In this document: positions 34,119-46,810 of the stretch, piece by piece | Position numbering within the stretch: position 1 is the first letter of the stretch | Layout of the letters: the number at the start of each line of letters is the position of its first letter | Origin: Impatiens glandulifera | Lineage: Eukaryota; Streptophyta; Magnoliopsida; Ericales; Balsaminaceae | DNA: 64,000 nucleotides | Direction: 5' to 3' | Assembly: GCF_907164915.1 (NCBI RefSeq) | Contig: NC_061869.1 | Coordinates: forward strand, 19,259,125 to 19,323,124 | The notes under the pieces: generated by a model | What the model was told of the DNA's origin: nothing | The model's database searches: none | The model's input: only the letters and a program-made list of their open reading frames with translations | Translations under genes and position numbers: made by a program

Positions 34119-35883
34119 AACTTGGATTCTTTGATACAAGAGTTTTGGTAACTTCACAAAGCTCCCAGAAACATGTTGATCGTCATCTCAAGGTATCAAT
34201 CAACCTGAATGATAATCAAATCATTTAAAAACAATTTGTGAACAAAAATTGAATTTTTTATTTTAAAACTATTTTGAGGAGAAATGAACTACCCAATAGC
34301 TTTCTTATATCTCATATACTTGATTGGTACTAAAACGAGAACGCTAACGGTTCGTTTTGACCAAATCAAGAACTCAAAATTTTTAATTATTTTACAAATT
34401 TTGATTTTGATCAAACATAATCGGGATGGATCAAACATGATCCAAATAATTATCCAACATGAATACAATAATAATGAGAAGCTTTTTAGGCTGTGATTCA
34501 AGAGAATTAGCCCAAAACAGCAAACCCGATTATTTTAATTTATTAAATTCAAATTTGAGTTTTTCTTTTTAAGACTGATTGATCAGTTTTGTCTTTCAAA
34601 GAAAGCTCACAAATGATCATAAGATCAATTTCCAACCATAAAATTCAAGAACCAAACAACATAAAAACTTATGAAAACAAAAATATAAATATTGCAATTT
34701 CAAACTAGAATGAATTAAAGGATGATTGGAAACTTATCAAAGATTGGAGAACACTTCTTATACCTTAGGGAAGCTTTTGGAATGCCCGGGTCCGAGCTTT
34801 AGAGCCTTATACAAAATTTTCGAAAAATCAAAAGCTTTGAGTTTCAATGGCGGATTTTCGAAAAATTTTGATTCAGGACTTGAGATGTTATCTCTTGCCT
34901 TCGAAATGATTTAGGGGGCTATTTATAACATCCCTAAGTCGGTGGAGGCTTCAAGTGTTTTGAATCAGCCAAAAGTCATTAATGGAATTTTGGTTGTTCT
35001 TCCGACCACTTGATGAAATATGGATGAATCATCCTTATTGATGTAGGAGAAATGATCACCGTGGTAGGGTGATCATTTCAGCCTTTGAATCAGCTGAAAT
35101 GGTTGACTATAGTCTATATTCCATATTTGAGAAATTAAAGACGGGACTGCATCCTTATCCCTCTGGTGATCGTGACGAAGAAGACGGTGACGATCAAAAC
35201 AACGTATTTTTATGCGTTTTAACGCGTTCTGTCAATGGTCCGTCTAACGTCGTTGGAGTTTGGGCGTTCCGTTAGTGATTCGTCTAACAAATGTTAACTG
35301 GTCTGGTGCTTCTCAAGCGTGCGCATCTTCAGGCTACACGGGCGTGTTTGGAGTGTTGGATGAAAATCTAGCGCTCATCCGATGAATGTGGTTTCAGTTG
35401 TAGCCTTCCTCTAGGATTTTGGCTACAACCGATTATGATTTTATTATTATTTTAAAAACCTTACGGGTTTGTTTGAAATTGATTTTTCCTTCACCCTTTG
35501 GCTTTAATTTTGATGATTTTAAATATCTAAAATATTAAAATAAATATGACAAATATTTTACCAATTTTTTTTATATTCTAGGGTTAAATAAATATTTTAG
35601 GCGATTAAATGGGTATATCCTAAATTATTTATTTTAATTCCTTGATTTTTTTAAAATTATTTTAAGATAAAATAAGTACGAGATTTATTCCAAATAATTT
35701 TATTTTTTATTTTGACCATTTTCCTTAATTAATTATAATTTCATTATCACAATAATTAGTCTAATTAATTGTTTTATTTGGGTTTGGCCATGGGGTTAGT
35801 TACTTTGATTTTATTTATTAAAAAATAAATCAAAATAATTATTTTAATTTTATGAATTGGTATATAGATTTTTAGTGTTTACA
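34119..35883 (+). mobile_element. Ty3/gypsy LTR fragment (copy 2 of the 3.1-kb LTR family)
   Basis: The fragment aligns with the 3' part of the solo LTR at 4079-7176. Shared landmarks are GGATTCTTTGATAC near the junction, AATCAAGAACTCAAAAT, the CTATTTATA stretch near 34920, and GTAGGAGAAATGATCACCGTGG at about 35042. It ends GTGTTTACA at 35883, equivalent to the TTACA end of the solo LTR. The 5' part, including the CTCGGTC minisatellite, is missing. It is followed at once by Ty3/gypsy pol sequence. Confidence 0.85.
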
Positions 35884-37297
35884 AACATGTCCGAAACCTC
35901 GAGAAATCTCTACAACGAATCAGGAAGTACTAGTTAAGACTAGATCCGATCCACTTCTTGTTTCAACGAACTCTTCTGTCACAAATGCTAGCCAAATGGA
36001 TGATGATATTATCTGAATATAACATAGTCTATACAGTACAAAATTCTATTAAGGGAATCGTTATTGTTGACTTCTTTGCTGACCAACCCATCATTGTTGA
36101 GTCAAAAGACCAACTCGAATTATCTGACGAATGAATTATGAGTATAACATCAGACACATGGAAACTGATGTTTGACAGAGCTTTTGGGAAGTAGGTTACG
36201 AAATTGGGATCATGTTAGTTAACCCAAAAGGGACGTACAACCTAATATCCATAAAACTCGAATATCCCATCACCAATAATGAGGCTGAATATGAGGCATG
36301 TCTCTTAGGTCTCAAATTGGCATATGAAAAATGGGCAACCAAACTAAAAGTCATTGGTGACTCTAACTTGGTTATATCTTAAACTAATGGCACATGACAA
36401 GTAAAAGGGAAACACTTGAAACTCTACCACGCCCACCTGACCAAACTCATGAACAAATTCGATCAAGTGTCGTTTGTTCACGCTCCAAAAAGCCAAAACT
36501 GCTTCGTAGACACCTTGGCTACTTTGGTAGCCATTACTCAAATTCCCGATGGAATCAAAGTCAAACCATTAAAAATCCAACAAAAGCAATGATCTGCTTT
36601 TGAAGTAGGAGCAGTATCTTCTTATGAGAATGCTACTAAACCCTAGTACAATACTCTCTAAAAGTATATCGAGTATAGAGAATATCCTTCTTACTTCTGA
36701 GCTAAGGAACAACGGACATTGCGCTAGTATTCTACCAACTACGCTTGGATCACCAACAGGCTTTATCATAAAAATCTTTTGACAGTCAAAACATACTCTG
36801 CATAAATAATCCTGAATCTAGAGGATCATGGAAGAATTACATGTAGGTACATGTGGTCTACACATGAATATAATGACTTTAGCCAAGAAAATACTTCATT
36901 TATGATATTATTGCTAAAACCTCGAACAAGAATGTGTGAGCTATGTAAGGATCTATCATCAGTGCTAAATCTATGCTGACATAAAGCATACACCAGCCTC
37001 GCTCCTTTATAATATGACATCCCCTTGGCCCTTTTCTATATGGGGTATCAACGTCATCAGGAAAATCTATCCCCACGCATCAAATGGACATGATTTCATA
37101 CTCGTCGTTGTAGCCTCTTACAAGGTCTTGAAATTATCTCAAGTGGAAAAGTTCATCCGAACTAGCATCATCGCTAGATATGGAGTTCTTCACGCCCTAA
37201 TTTTAGACCACGGTCGACACTTCCAAGGAAAAGTGTTGTAATTGCTCGACGAGTTCAAGATTGAACATCACAAATCATCGCCCTATAGACCCCTACT
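35884..37297 (+). pseudogene. Ty3/gypsy (Tat-type) pol remnant: RNase H, second RNase H, integrase
   Basis: From about 35946 one frame reads LDPIHFLFQRTLLSQMLAK and SEYNIVYTVQNSIKGIVIVD, the end of the RT-RNase H module. At about 36165-36600 a second RNase H-like domain follows (NNEAEYEACLLGLKLAYEK, LKVIGDSNLVIS, a late DTLATLVAITQIPDG). At about 36830-37290 comes an integrase core (EELHVGTCGPH, SPWPFSIWGINVI, ASNGHDFILVVV, ARYGVLHALILDHGRHFQG, HHKSSPYRP). An extra RNase H between RNase H and integrase is diagnostic of the plant Tat/Ogre group. Stops and frameshifts are frequent. Gag, protease and most of RT are absent, so a large deletion follows the LTR. Confidence 0.88.
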
Positions 37298-39499
37298 TCA
37301 GTGATCATTTCCCCTACACAATTAGGCACAATCACTATCTATTCTAGCAAGTAGATCCAAGAACAGCCAAAACATAATTAATGTCTTGTGACTGATTCAA
37401 TCCACTTGAAGCTCTCCCGACTTAGGAAGGCTATAAATAGTCTTTCTCAACACTTCCGAAGGCAAGAGATAACATCTCAAGCCTCAAATCAAAGAAATTC
37501 AAAAATCTGCCATTGAAGCTCAAAGCTTCTAATTTTTTGAAAATTATGTATAAGGCTTTAAAACATGGATCTATGCATATCAAAAGCTTCCCTAAAGTCT
37601 AAGAAGTGTTCTTCAATCCTTGGTATACTTCCAATCATCCTTTAATTCTTACTTTAAGTTCGAATTTGAAGTTTTATATTTCAGTTTTCATAAGCTTGTA
37701 TGTTGTCTGGTTGTGAATTTTAGGATTGGAAATCAATCCTATGACCATTTTTAAGCTTTTTATTTAGGTTAGAATCAATCAATCAAACATAAATAGAAAA
37801 ACCCAAATTTGAATTTTGAAAATTCAAAAATCGGGTTTGATGTTCTTGGGCTAATCCTCAAGAACAACTACTCAGAAAGCATCCCAACATTATTCTAATG
37901 ATATTGGACAACTATTTGGATCGTGTTTGATCCATCCAGATTATGTTTGATCAAAATCAAAAAATTCAAAATAATTGAGAATTTTGAGTTCTTGAATTAT
38001 TTTAAATGAACAGGTAGTGTTCTTATTTTGGTGTCAATCAAGTATATGGAGTATAAGGAAGTTATTGTCTAGCTCCTTACACTTCAAAATATCTTTAAAA
38101 CCAAAAACTCAATTTTTAGCTATAAATTGTTTTGAATAAATTGATCATCACTCATGTCGATTGATACCTTGGGGTGACATTTTAAATGTTCTTGGGAGCT
38201 ATGTGAAGCTACCCAGACCTTTAGATCAAAGAATCAAAGCCTCCATCAAAATTATAAAACCTACAATTTTGATTTTCTGAGGACTAACAGGTCCGACCAA
38301 TAACCGATAGGTCCCACCGAGAAATCTAACATATGACCGACAGGTTCGACCGAGGATTTTCAACTAGGACCAATATGCTCGACCGATGTTCTTCAATTAG
38401 GATCGAGATGTCTGACCGATAATTTTTACATCCGACCGAGAAGTCATACCTAAGACCGAGGAGTCTCAAACCCGATTGAGAACTCTTAAATCTAGGATAG
38501 ATAACTTCCACCCAAGACTGAGAATTCTAGCACCCGACCAAGAATTCTAACCCAAGACCGAGAGTCCTTAAAACCCAAACCAAGGCTTTTCAACTAGAAC
38601 CGATAGGTCCGACCAAGAATCTAAGCCCCGACCGAGTGGCTCTTGACCAAGGACTGAGGGCCCTTAGCCCTACACCGATAAAATAAACCCATGACCTAGG
38701 TCACCGGTCCTAAAGCCTATTTGGTTCCCATTTTCAAACTCCAAAATTATTTTTGTAATTTTGGAACCTTAAACCATTTTCTAAAAAATCCCGAAAAATT
38801 AGAAAATGATTTCAAAATATTGTTGGGATATTTCCAAAAAAAAAATATTTTGACGAAGGCTCATTTAAGATTTATTTTTAAATTCTAATGCCTTTTAAAC
38901 TGATGTTCTTTTAAGTATTTTCCTCCTTTGTCATCATTAGCAACATGTACCAGTATTTAAATAAATGTTGTTACAATTCTTTAAATAACACATAAATTTA
39001 TGCATGTCTAGGATTGGAAGAATAATCGGTAAAAATAAAGTGTTATACAATTGATTTTCAAAAGTCAAATTCATAAGTAGATACCGTTTTTAAAACGGGT
39101 ACGATTGATTAAGCGCGAAAGCCCTTTTCCGAGTATCACTAAACTACGAACTAAAAAAACTATACCTAATACATTTGTACACATATGTCATTTTTATTTA
39201 TTTTAGAAATTAATTGGCGACTCTATTTTAAAGAAATAATCTTTTAAATTAATTATTTTTAATTAATTTAAAAACGGATTTCTAAAAAGAATTTGATTAT
39301 CGCAAATTCTCGAATTATTCAAAATTGAATCCAAATTAATTATTTTTAATTAATTTTAAAAATTGTCAGGGATCATTTAATTTTTTTTAAATAATATTTT
39401 ATTTTGAGAAAAGAATTCTGACACACAAATCGATGTTAAAATTCTCGAACCTCGAGTTTTTTTTATAGAAACTAAATAGGGGTTTTTTCGGGGGTAACA
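37298..39499 (-). mobile_element. Inverted Ty3/gypsy LTR fragment (copy 3)
   Basis: Read on the minus strand this starts TGTTACCCCCGAAAAAACCC at 39499 and runs through the CTCGAGGTTCGAGAA motif, the GACCGA/CTCGGTC minisatellite (38280-38710) and the AAGAACTCAAAATT stretch near 37985. It stops at 37298 within TGTAGGGGAAATGATCAC. It is the 5' two-thirds of the same LTR family as 4079-7176 and points opposite to copy 2. The junction with the integrase fragment is abrupt. Confidence 0.85.
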
Positions 39500-40032
39500 A
39501 CCTCTAATTTTTTGACCTTACATTTTCACTTTGGTCAAATCAACAAACTCCAAACCATCTCATTTTATATCGTGAATGTCATTTACCCACAAATTTCATA
39601 GTATATTTTAATTATCAATATCATTTCTCATACAACCATCTCAACCATCAATATTTTGAGATTTGAACCATAGTCTTTATTATGTAGGATGAACATTTCA
39701 ACCATTACATCAATTAAGATTGTTGATTTATATTTATAATTTTGTATATTCATATATAATTTATATGACTAATATTATATATAATATAATATTTGTACTT
39801 TTAAAATATTTATTATATTAATATATTTAAATTAAAATTTTATTTTTAAATTTATTAATTTTTTACTAAGATTTATTATTATTATTATATATATATGAAT
39901 GAATTATTATTATACTAAAGTTTATTTTTTAATATTAATTTAAATAAATTTTGAATTATTAATTTTATTTATTATGTATATTATAAATAAAAAGATGATA
40001 ACTAATAATATTTTTATTTAAATAGGTTGAAT

Positions 40033-40087
<55 letters not shown>

Positions 40088-40462
40088 CTATTTGTATTAA
40101 AATATTTTATTATATATATATATAGTTATATATATAACAACCTATTTAAACAAACAAAATTTATTATTGATCATTTTTACATATAATAAAATAGAGTTAA
40201 AAAGATAAATGACTAATATTTTTTAAATTTAATAATTAATTATGCATTCATTAATCTTTTTTATTAAATAAAAATTAATAATTAAATAAAAGCCTTTGAT
40301 ATAATTTATACTCATACCATTCACTTACGGTCGAGTTTATAATAAAAATTTGACCCAAGTATTCATTTTGTCTCACATAAGGATCCAAATTAATCATGTG
40401 TCTGGACTCGACAATTCGATCACTTTAAACTTTAAACATTTTATATACATAGATACTTATTG
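39500..40462. other. AT-rich intergenic DNA with (AT)n tracts
   Basis: No gene is seen. There are interrupted (AT)n tracts at about 40032-40084 and 40112-40124. The segment is otherwise low-complexity A/T sequence. Confidence 0.75.
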
Positions 40463-40936
40463 GTGAATTGTCAAATTATGGCCCCTTATTGAATCAATAT
40501 TTTGGATATTTTCTTTCAAACATCATGATTTGAGGCTCTTTATCGTTAAAATTATACAACATGTTGTCTGAATGATTTCAAACATCGTTAACTTATTATT
40601 TACGTGATATTTATAAATAAATAAATAAAATATTCATATCACTAATTTAACTACCGAATTTCAGTGAATCTATGGTTTTGACTATCAAATTTTAGAGAAT
40701 CGATTATTAAATCACTTAATTCGCTAAAATTTGATAATTAAATTAATGACATTAATATTTTATTTTTTATTATTTATAAATATCACGTATATAATAAGTT
40801 AACCACGTTTCAAACTTTTATTACAAAATTCATTTAGTATAAATTTAACATTAAGGATCACCAAATTATAATATTTGAAATAAGAGATATGAAATCTCAA
40901 TTAACCCAATAAAGAGATCTAATTTAATAATTCAAG
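40463..40936. mobile_element. Foldback MITE with long inverted arms
   Basis: The left arm (from about 40463) and right arm (ending about 40936) are inverted copies over roughly 200 bp. Matching landmarks are GTTAAAATTATAC/GTTAAATTTATAC, TTAACTTATTATTTACGTGA/TTAACTTATTATATACGTGA and ATATTTATAAATAA. The centre carries TACCGAATTTCAGTGAAT and AAATTTTAGCGAATT. The same family recurs at 46811-47877. Exact termini and target duplication could not be set, so the superfamily is open. Confidence 0.68.
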
Positions 40937-41450
40937 AGATATTTTTTTAATATTTTTTTATTAAAAATTATAAATTGAAAGATTAAAATAAATGTTTACT
41001 ATTATTATTTATCTAAATTAAAAAATCATTGAACTTTAATCTCTTGATGATGGAGTTTTTTTTTAATAACTCTTTATTTAATCATATTTATCTATCAACT
41101 AAAAATCTGATTTGAAACTTTAATTATTCACTTTTTCTTTTAAATAGCTCAAAATCATTATTTTAAGAATAAGAGTTTGGTATTCCATCACTAAATTATT
41201 TAAGTCTACATATAATTATTTAGTATTTAAATAATTAATTAATTTTTTTCATATTCATAATTCACATGATATTAAAATTGGATAACATATTCAGGCGGAT
41301 AATTTATTTACCATCACCTTCCCATTCTAATTCTATTTTTATTTCAAAAAATTTTGTCGTTCGATTCTAGAGAATCTTCGCGATACTCAAAAAAAAATTT
41401 TTTTTTATAAAATTATATAAAAGAATTTTTTAATATTATATATATGGTAA
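40937..41450. other. AT-rich intergenic DNA, nothing recognised
   Basis: Low-complexity A/T sequence with no open frame or repeat structure that I can support. Confidence 0.7.
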
Positions 41451-41622
41451 GAGAAATGATTGGGAGAAGGAATTGAGGGAATGATGTGGTGATTAGCCAA
41501 AAAAATAACAAAATTTCTCTCTCTTTTCTCTCTCTTCACCTTTTATCCTTTTTCCAACCAGTAGTGACACATCATTCCCTCTCACATTCTCTCCCTCAAA
41601 TTCCCTCCCTCTATCACTCCTC
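41451..41622. mobile_element. 172-bp MITE with perfect 9-bp target duplication (MULE-type)
   Basis: Inverted arms run from GAGAAATGATTGGGAGAAGG on the left and GAGGAGTGATAGAGGGAGGG on the right (reverse complement) to the shared GGGAATGATGTG core. Both sides are flanked by the identical 9-mer ATATGGTAA (41442-41450 and 41623-41631). A 9-bp duplication is the Mutator signature. No coding sequence. Confidence 0.88.
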
Positions 41623-41970
41623 ATATGGTAATATATTTTAAAAATTATATTATTGTAAAGAAATAAACTTAAATTCTTATAAAATATAAAAAATAAATCA
41701 ATATATTTGTGATATTAAATATTAATGTTAAAAGTAGAATCGGTGAGACATTAAGTAGGGGACACAAATATCATCGTCCCATCCCCAATTATTACCGACC
41801 AAATCGGGAAAAAATGCCCATAACAAGGCAATTTAGTTCAAAAATCGCGAGACAGATTATAAATGTCATCATAAATATATATTTAAAAAAAACTCCTATA
41901 ACAAATTTACTTAAATCTTTTGATATGATTAAAAACTCTTTGTTTGTCTTCCATATCTGTATATATATAT

Positions 41971-42565
41971 ATAATAATACTTAATTTTCAAAGTGTCTGA
42001 ATTACTGAGTCGAGAGCGGTGGTTAATTTGGATATATATGTTAAATGAATATTTGGGTTCGATTATGGGTTGACCCGCCCATAAACTTCAAACGGTTAAA
42101 AATAAAATTAAAATTGCTATATGTATGTTTTGAAGTTGCAACCTAACAAAAACAAGTACAACCTTTTAACTAACTATGCTAATAAGACTTTATATTTTAA
42201 ATTCAAGTTTCAAACTTGCAACCTAACAAAGACAAGTACAACCCTTTAACCAATTAGGCTAATAAAACTTTATATTTTAACTTCAATATCAAATTTGATG
42301 AACGTGGGACATTTTAATAATATAAGTTCAACTTTTTAACTAACTAACATATATATAATGATACTTAATTTTCAAAGTGTCTGGATTGCCGGGTCGAGAG
42401 TTGTAGTTAATTTGGATATATACGTGAGAGTAAATGGATACTTGGGTCGGATTATGGGTTGACCCGTCCATAAACTGCAAACGGTTAAAAATAAAATTAA
42501 AAATGTTATATATATGTTTCGAATTTGCAACCTAACAAAACAAGTACAACAATTTAACCAAGTGT
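41971..42565. repeat. Tandem duplication, period ~384 bp
   Basis: Copies at about 41971-42190 and 42355-42565 share ATACTTAATTTTCAAAGTGT, GGTTAATTTGGATATATA, GGATTATGGGTTGACCCG and CAAACGGTTAAAAATAAAAT. Within the unit, the GCAACCTAACAAA-ACAAGTACAAC segment occurs three times in all. No gene is seen; the origin is unknown. Confidence 0.85.
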
Positions 42566-43363
42566 GATTGACATGTGGTTTTCCAAGAGATAATAGGCCG
42601 ATATCAATTGAAAGTGGTTAAAAAATATAAATCAAATATTTGATCGATCAAAGTGTGAGGTCACGATACTAAATGTTAAAAAATATAAATCAATTATTTG
42701 ATTGACCAAAGTAAAAGTGTAAGGTCACGAGATGATAGATTCATTCGAAAAAATATGTGATGAGATGAGAAGATAAATTATTTTACCGAAGTGAATAAAA
42801 TATGGAATGAGAGTGTTCTATTTTTTATTTTAATATATTATTCGTGATTTATTAAAAAAAATTAAACATCTGAGTACATATTTTTTTTTATTAAATTTAT
42901 TTTATTTATATTTTATGCCCCAGAAAAGATATTAAAGTAGCCATTATATTAAATGTATATAATGCAATTATGCAAGTTGAAGTTTATTTTGATAGCAGAA
43001 AGAAGTTGAATAGACTCTTAAACGATTGAGGTTGTTGAAGTACTTTTCCAAGTGAAACTTAATACTTAGGGTTGATACGCAGATTCAAGACTCATTTCAT
43101 AAATGGATCAATTTTTTCATTTCTTAATTGTGGGTTAGACAAAAAATAATAATAATAATAATAAATAAATAAATAAATTTGAAGGGTAATAGGTATAATG
43201 TATTTATATATTTAATTATTTAATTAAGTTGAAATATTTTCTTATACACTTGATTTTGTTTTAAATTCCTCATTATATATTTATTTTTGTTTAAAACTGT
43301 TTCTCATACATTTTTTTTAAAATTATTCTTTATATATTTATTTTTGTTTGAATTATACCTTAA
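42566..43363. other. AT-rich intergenic DNA with (TAA)n
   Basis: No gene is seen. A short (TAA)n/(TAAA)n tract lies at 43146-43177. Confidence 0.75.
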
Positions 43364-44455
43364 GGTAGCGTTTGATACATGGTACTAGTTATATAGGTAT
43401 AAATTATAGAGTGGTATAAATTATAGGATATATTAAGAAGTGTAAATTATATGAGTTATAGACTTATAGTTTAGTTGAGAATATAAAAGATGTATAAATT
43501 ATATAGATTTTATTATATTGTGTTTGGTCAGTAGTATAAGAAATGAGTAACACGTGTAAAAGACTATTTTACTCTTATATAAATTATTTTTAATTATTAT
43601 TTTAATATTTAATTTATATGTAATTTGTATTATTAATTATATTAAAATTAATAAAAAAATAATATTTAATCACCATATAAATATATTTTTAAAATAAATA
43701 ATTATCTGATTTACATTATTTTATATATAATTTAACTTATATAAATATATAAATAAAACATATTTATATATTAATTAATATTTAATAATTAATTTTAAAA
43801 TTTATGTATTATTATAAATATTTGTATATTTAAAAAAATTTATTAATTGTTTTTATAAAATAATAATAATAATAATTTTATAAAATAATATTTGAAATTA
43901 GAATGTATAATTATATATTTAGTTTCAAAAATAAATTATATTAATTAATAATAATAATATTTAGTTATACTTTATTATTATTATATTTTAAAATATAATA
44001 AAGAAATTAAAATTTTAAAATATAATAAAGAAATTAAAATTTTAATAAATTTATATTTTTGATTCACATTATTTGTTAATTATATTTCAAATAATATATT
44101 TTTTTCTAAGGAGATAAAAAATTATTTAATTGCACATTTATTATTATTATTATTTAAATTAGAAAATTAAACACATTTAAATATAAATAAATATTAGTTA
44201 TAGTTTATTATTATTATTATATTTTAAAATATAATAAAAAATATTAAAATTTTAATATTTTTATAAAATTAAAAGGTAAAAGATAATTATAAAAATTTAT
44301 AAATTTTGTAATAGGTATAGGTAGGTATTATGTTATACCATATTAAGGTATAAATAATACTTGAAATAATATTGTATACATATTATTTAATAAATCAAAC
44401 AGTTATTGTAATTTACTGTAAATAAGTTATACTTCATCCCATACCAAACATAGCC
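43364..44455. mobile_element. Harbinger-like AT-rich inverted-repeat element with TAA target duplication
   Basis: The element starts GGTAGCGTTTGATACATGG and, reverse-complemented, ends GGCTATGTTTGGTATGGG. It is flanked by TAA at 43361-43363 and 44456-44458, the 3-bp TWA-type duplication of PIF/Harbinger elements. The 1092-bp interior is nearly all A/T and has no open frame, so it is non-autonomous. The element at 8350-9192 belongs to the same family. Confidence 0.8.
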
Positions 44456-44458
44456 TAA

Positions 44459-45307
44459 ATATTTAAAAGCATTTAAAATGTTATAAACTGTTAATTTATA
44501 TTAAAAATATATACAAATACCTCTTACGTGTATATCCATTTTTTTTATAAGTCTTACGGTGGACAAAACTTTAACATTCATCTTAAGATGGTTTTTTCAA
44601 CTTCGTTTTCAAACTACGACGCATTTTCTATGTTCTATTTCCAGACAAAGACGTTGCAAACTAAAGTTGCGACGAAGTTGTTACTCATTTGTCTAATAAA
44701 TATTTAGATATCGTGTGTTTGAGTTGTGTCCTTAAAATCATCTCTAAGAAATAAAAATATTGATATTAAAGGAGAGTAAAATGTCCAATAGTTATAGAGT
44801 TAAAATATAAATAATATGATTGAAATTACGAAATATAAAATATGATATCGTAATATAAAAATTTTAATATGTTTGAATCGGTTGGCTAAACCAGGCATAC
44901 ACTAAAATGACGGATATCTTTTTAGTGAGAATAAGTTGAGAGTGAAAATGAATGTAATTTGATTTTAAAATGAAATAAGTTTATTAGTCAAAATAAGTTA
45001 TAATTCAAATATTAAAAACACAATCCGATTGAAATCTTTATACCTGATCTATTGATATTGATGATTTTAAATTAGTTATCAAGATTATTCAAATTCAAAT
45101 TTGGAGTTAATTATTTATTTTTGTATTATTTGAAAAAAATTAATTATTTTAAACAAAAATAAATATATAATAAACCATTTAAAGCATAATTATATTTACC
45201 TAGAATATTATACATATTACTCTATCTTTAAAATATTATATAAAAATAATATATTGTTGCAACTCTTAAAATTGATAGTTCAAACTTACCTGGACTAACA
45301 AGATCTT
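44459..45307. other. Intergenic AT-rich DNA, no gene seen
   Basis: A less AT-rich patch near 44560-44700 contains no open frame or recognised motif. Confidence 0.65.
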
Positions 45308-46060
45308 AGATCATCTCCAACTCACCTACAAACTCATCTCTATAATAGGTTTTAATCCTCCAACCCACCTGTAAACTCAACTGCATTTTAAGTTTTTCTG
45401 TAAATTTTCTCTCCTCCAAACTCAAATTTGCTGGGACACTGTTCACATACTCAAAAGTTTTTAAAACTTTCATTTCAGTCCTTTTATTTTGTTTTTAATT
45501 AATTTACATAACTTATTTATATTTTAATTTGTTTACATATTTTATTTATTTATATTTTAATTTATTTATATAATTTATTTATATTTTAATTTATTTATAT
45601 GTTTAATTCATGATAATTTTAATTTGTTTATATGATTAACTTATATTTAAATTTGTTTATATTTACATTATATATTTTTTAAGTATTATAAATTCATAAT
45701 AATAAACAATATTGATAAAAAAAAAATAATAAATAATAAAAACAATTTTAATAAAATTAAACACGTAGAAAAACCGAAAAAATACAATAATCCATTACAT
45801 AACTAAGAAATTGAAAAAGACATCCCGATTATATAACTAAGAAATTGTAAAAGACATTCCGATTACATTAATAAGTTGTTGTAAAGTTATGGGTTCAATT
45901 TGTAAATTTAGATAAATATATAAATAATATTGAAAAAATTAAAAATTATTATAAAAAGAAATATTCTGAGAATATTCTTTTGACTTTAAGTTTGGGTTTG
46001 GGATGAATTTGATGGAATGTTTAATGGATTTTGGGTTTGAGAATAGATATTTTTATCTGT
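45308..46060. mobile_element. hAT-like MITE, approximate ends
   Basis: The left end reads AGATCATCTCCAACTCACC. The right part (about 45960-46060), reverse-complemented, reads ATTCTCAAACCCAAAATCC and AAAAGAATATTCTCAGAAT, matching the left part of the element at 59161-59844. The GATCATCTCCAAC-type start is common in plant hAT-like MITEs. The termini are approximate and no target duplication was established. Confidence 0.5.
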
Positions 46061-46810
46061 CTTTATTTCTCTTATTCCTCAAATTCTATTTTTTTAAGAG
46101 ATTTTAGTAATTTATTTATGAATTTTGTTCTACTGTAATATTTTTGTGAATGACTTCTTTCTTATTTAATTTAATTTAATATAAATAAAATAAAATTAAT
46201 AATTTTTTATTTAATTTTTGATTCATGACTTATAGTAATAAAAAATATTGTTTTGTCTAATATTTGATTACTCTTTTATTGTTTGATGAATGAGTTGATA
46301 TTATTATCATATTATTATTATTAATTTATTTATTTTTGTATTGAAGAATTTTTATTATTAAAAGGATAAGACATTGTTATATTTAAACATTGACTAAACA
46401 ATTTTAAAATAATTAATAATGAATGTTAATATAATAAAAAAGATATATATATATATATAATTAAAATAATTAATAATAAATTCTTTTATATATATATATA
46501 TATAAAAAAAAAATAAAATTAAAATAATAAATACTTAATAAACTTATTAAAAAAAGATAAAAGTAGATTGTTAATTAAATGAAAAAGTTGGAGAAAGAAA
46601 ATATATTAATATTTAATTAATAAATATATAAATTAAAAAATTAAACTAACTATGTTTATTAACATAGGTTAGATGAGCCTATTTTCTTTTATAGTATTTA
46701 TGTTTAAATGATCTTTTATTAATATGTCTAAATGATCTAATTGTATAAGTATATGCATTTATGTGAGTTTTTTTCCTTGTTAAAATTATACAAAATAAGA
46801 TTTTGTATTA
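46061..46810. other. AT-rich intergenic DNA, no gene seen
   Basis: Low-complexity sequence with two short (AT)n tracts near 46445 and 46490. Confidence 0.7.

Noticed and set aside
43364..44455. Possible scaffold-attachment or centromere-like AT block
   Set aside because: Inverted ends and TAA duplications explain it as a transposable element.
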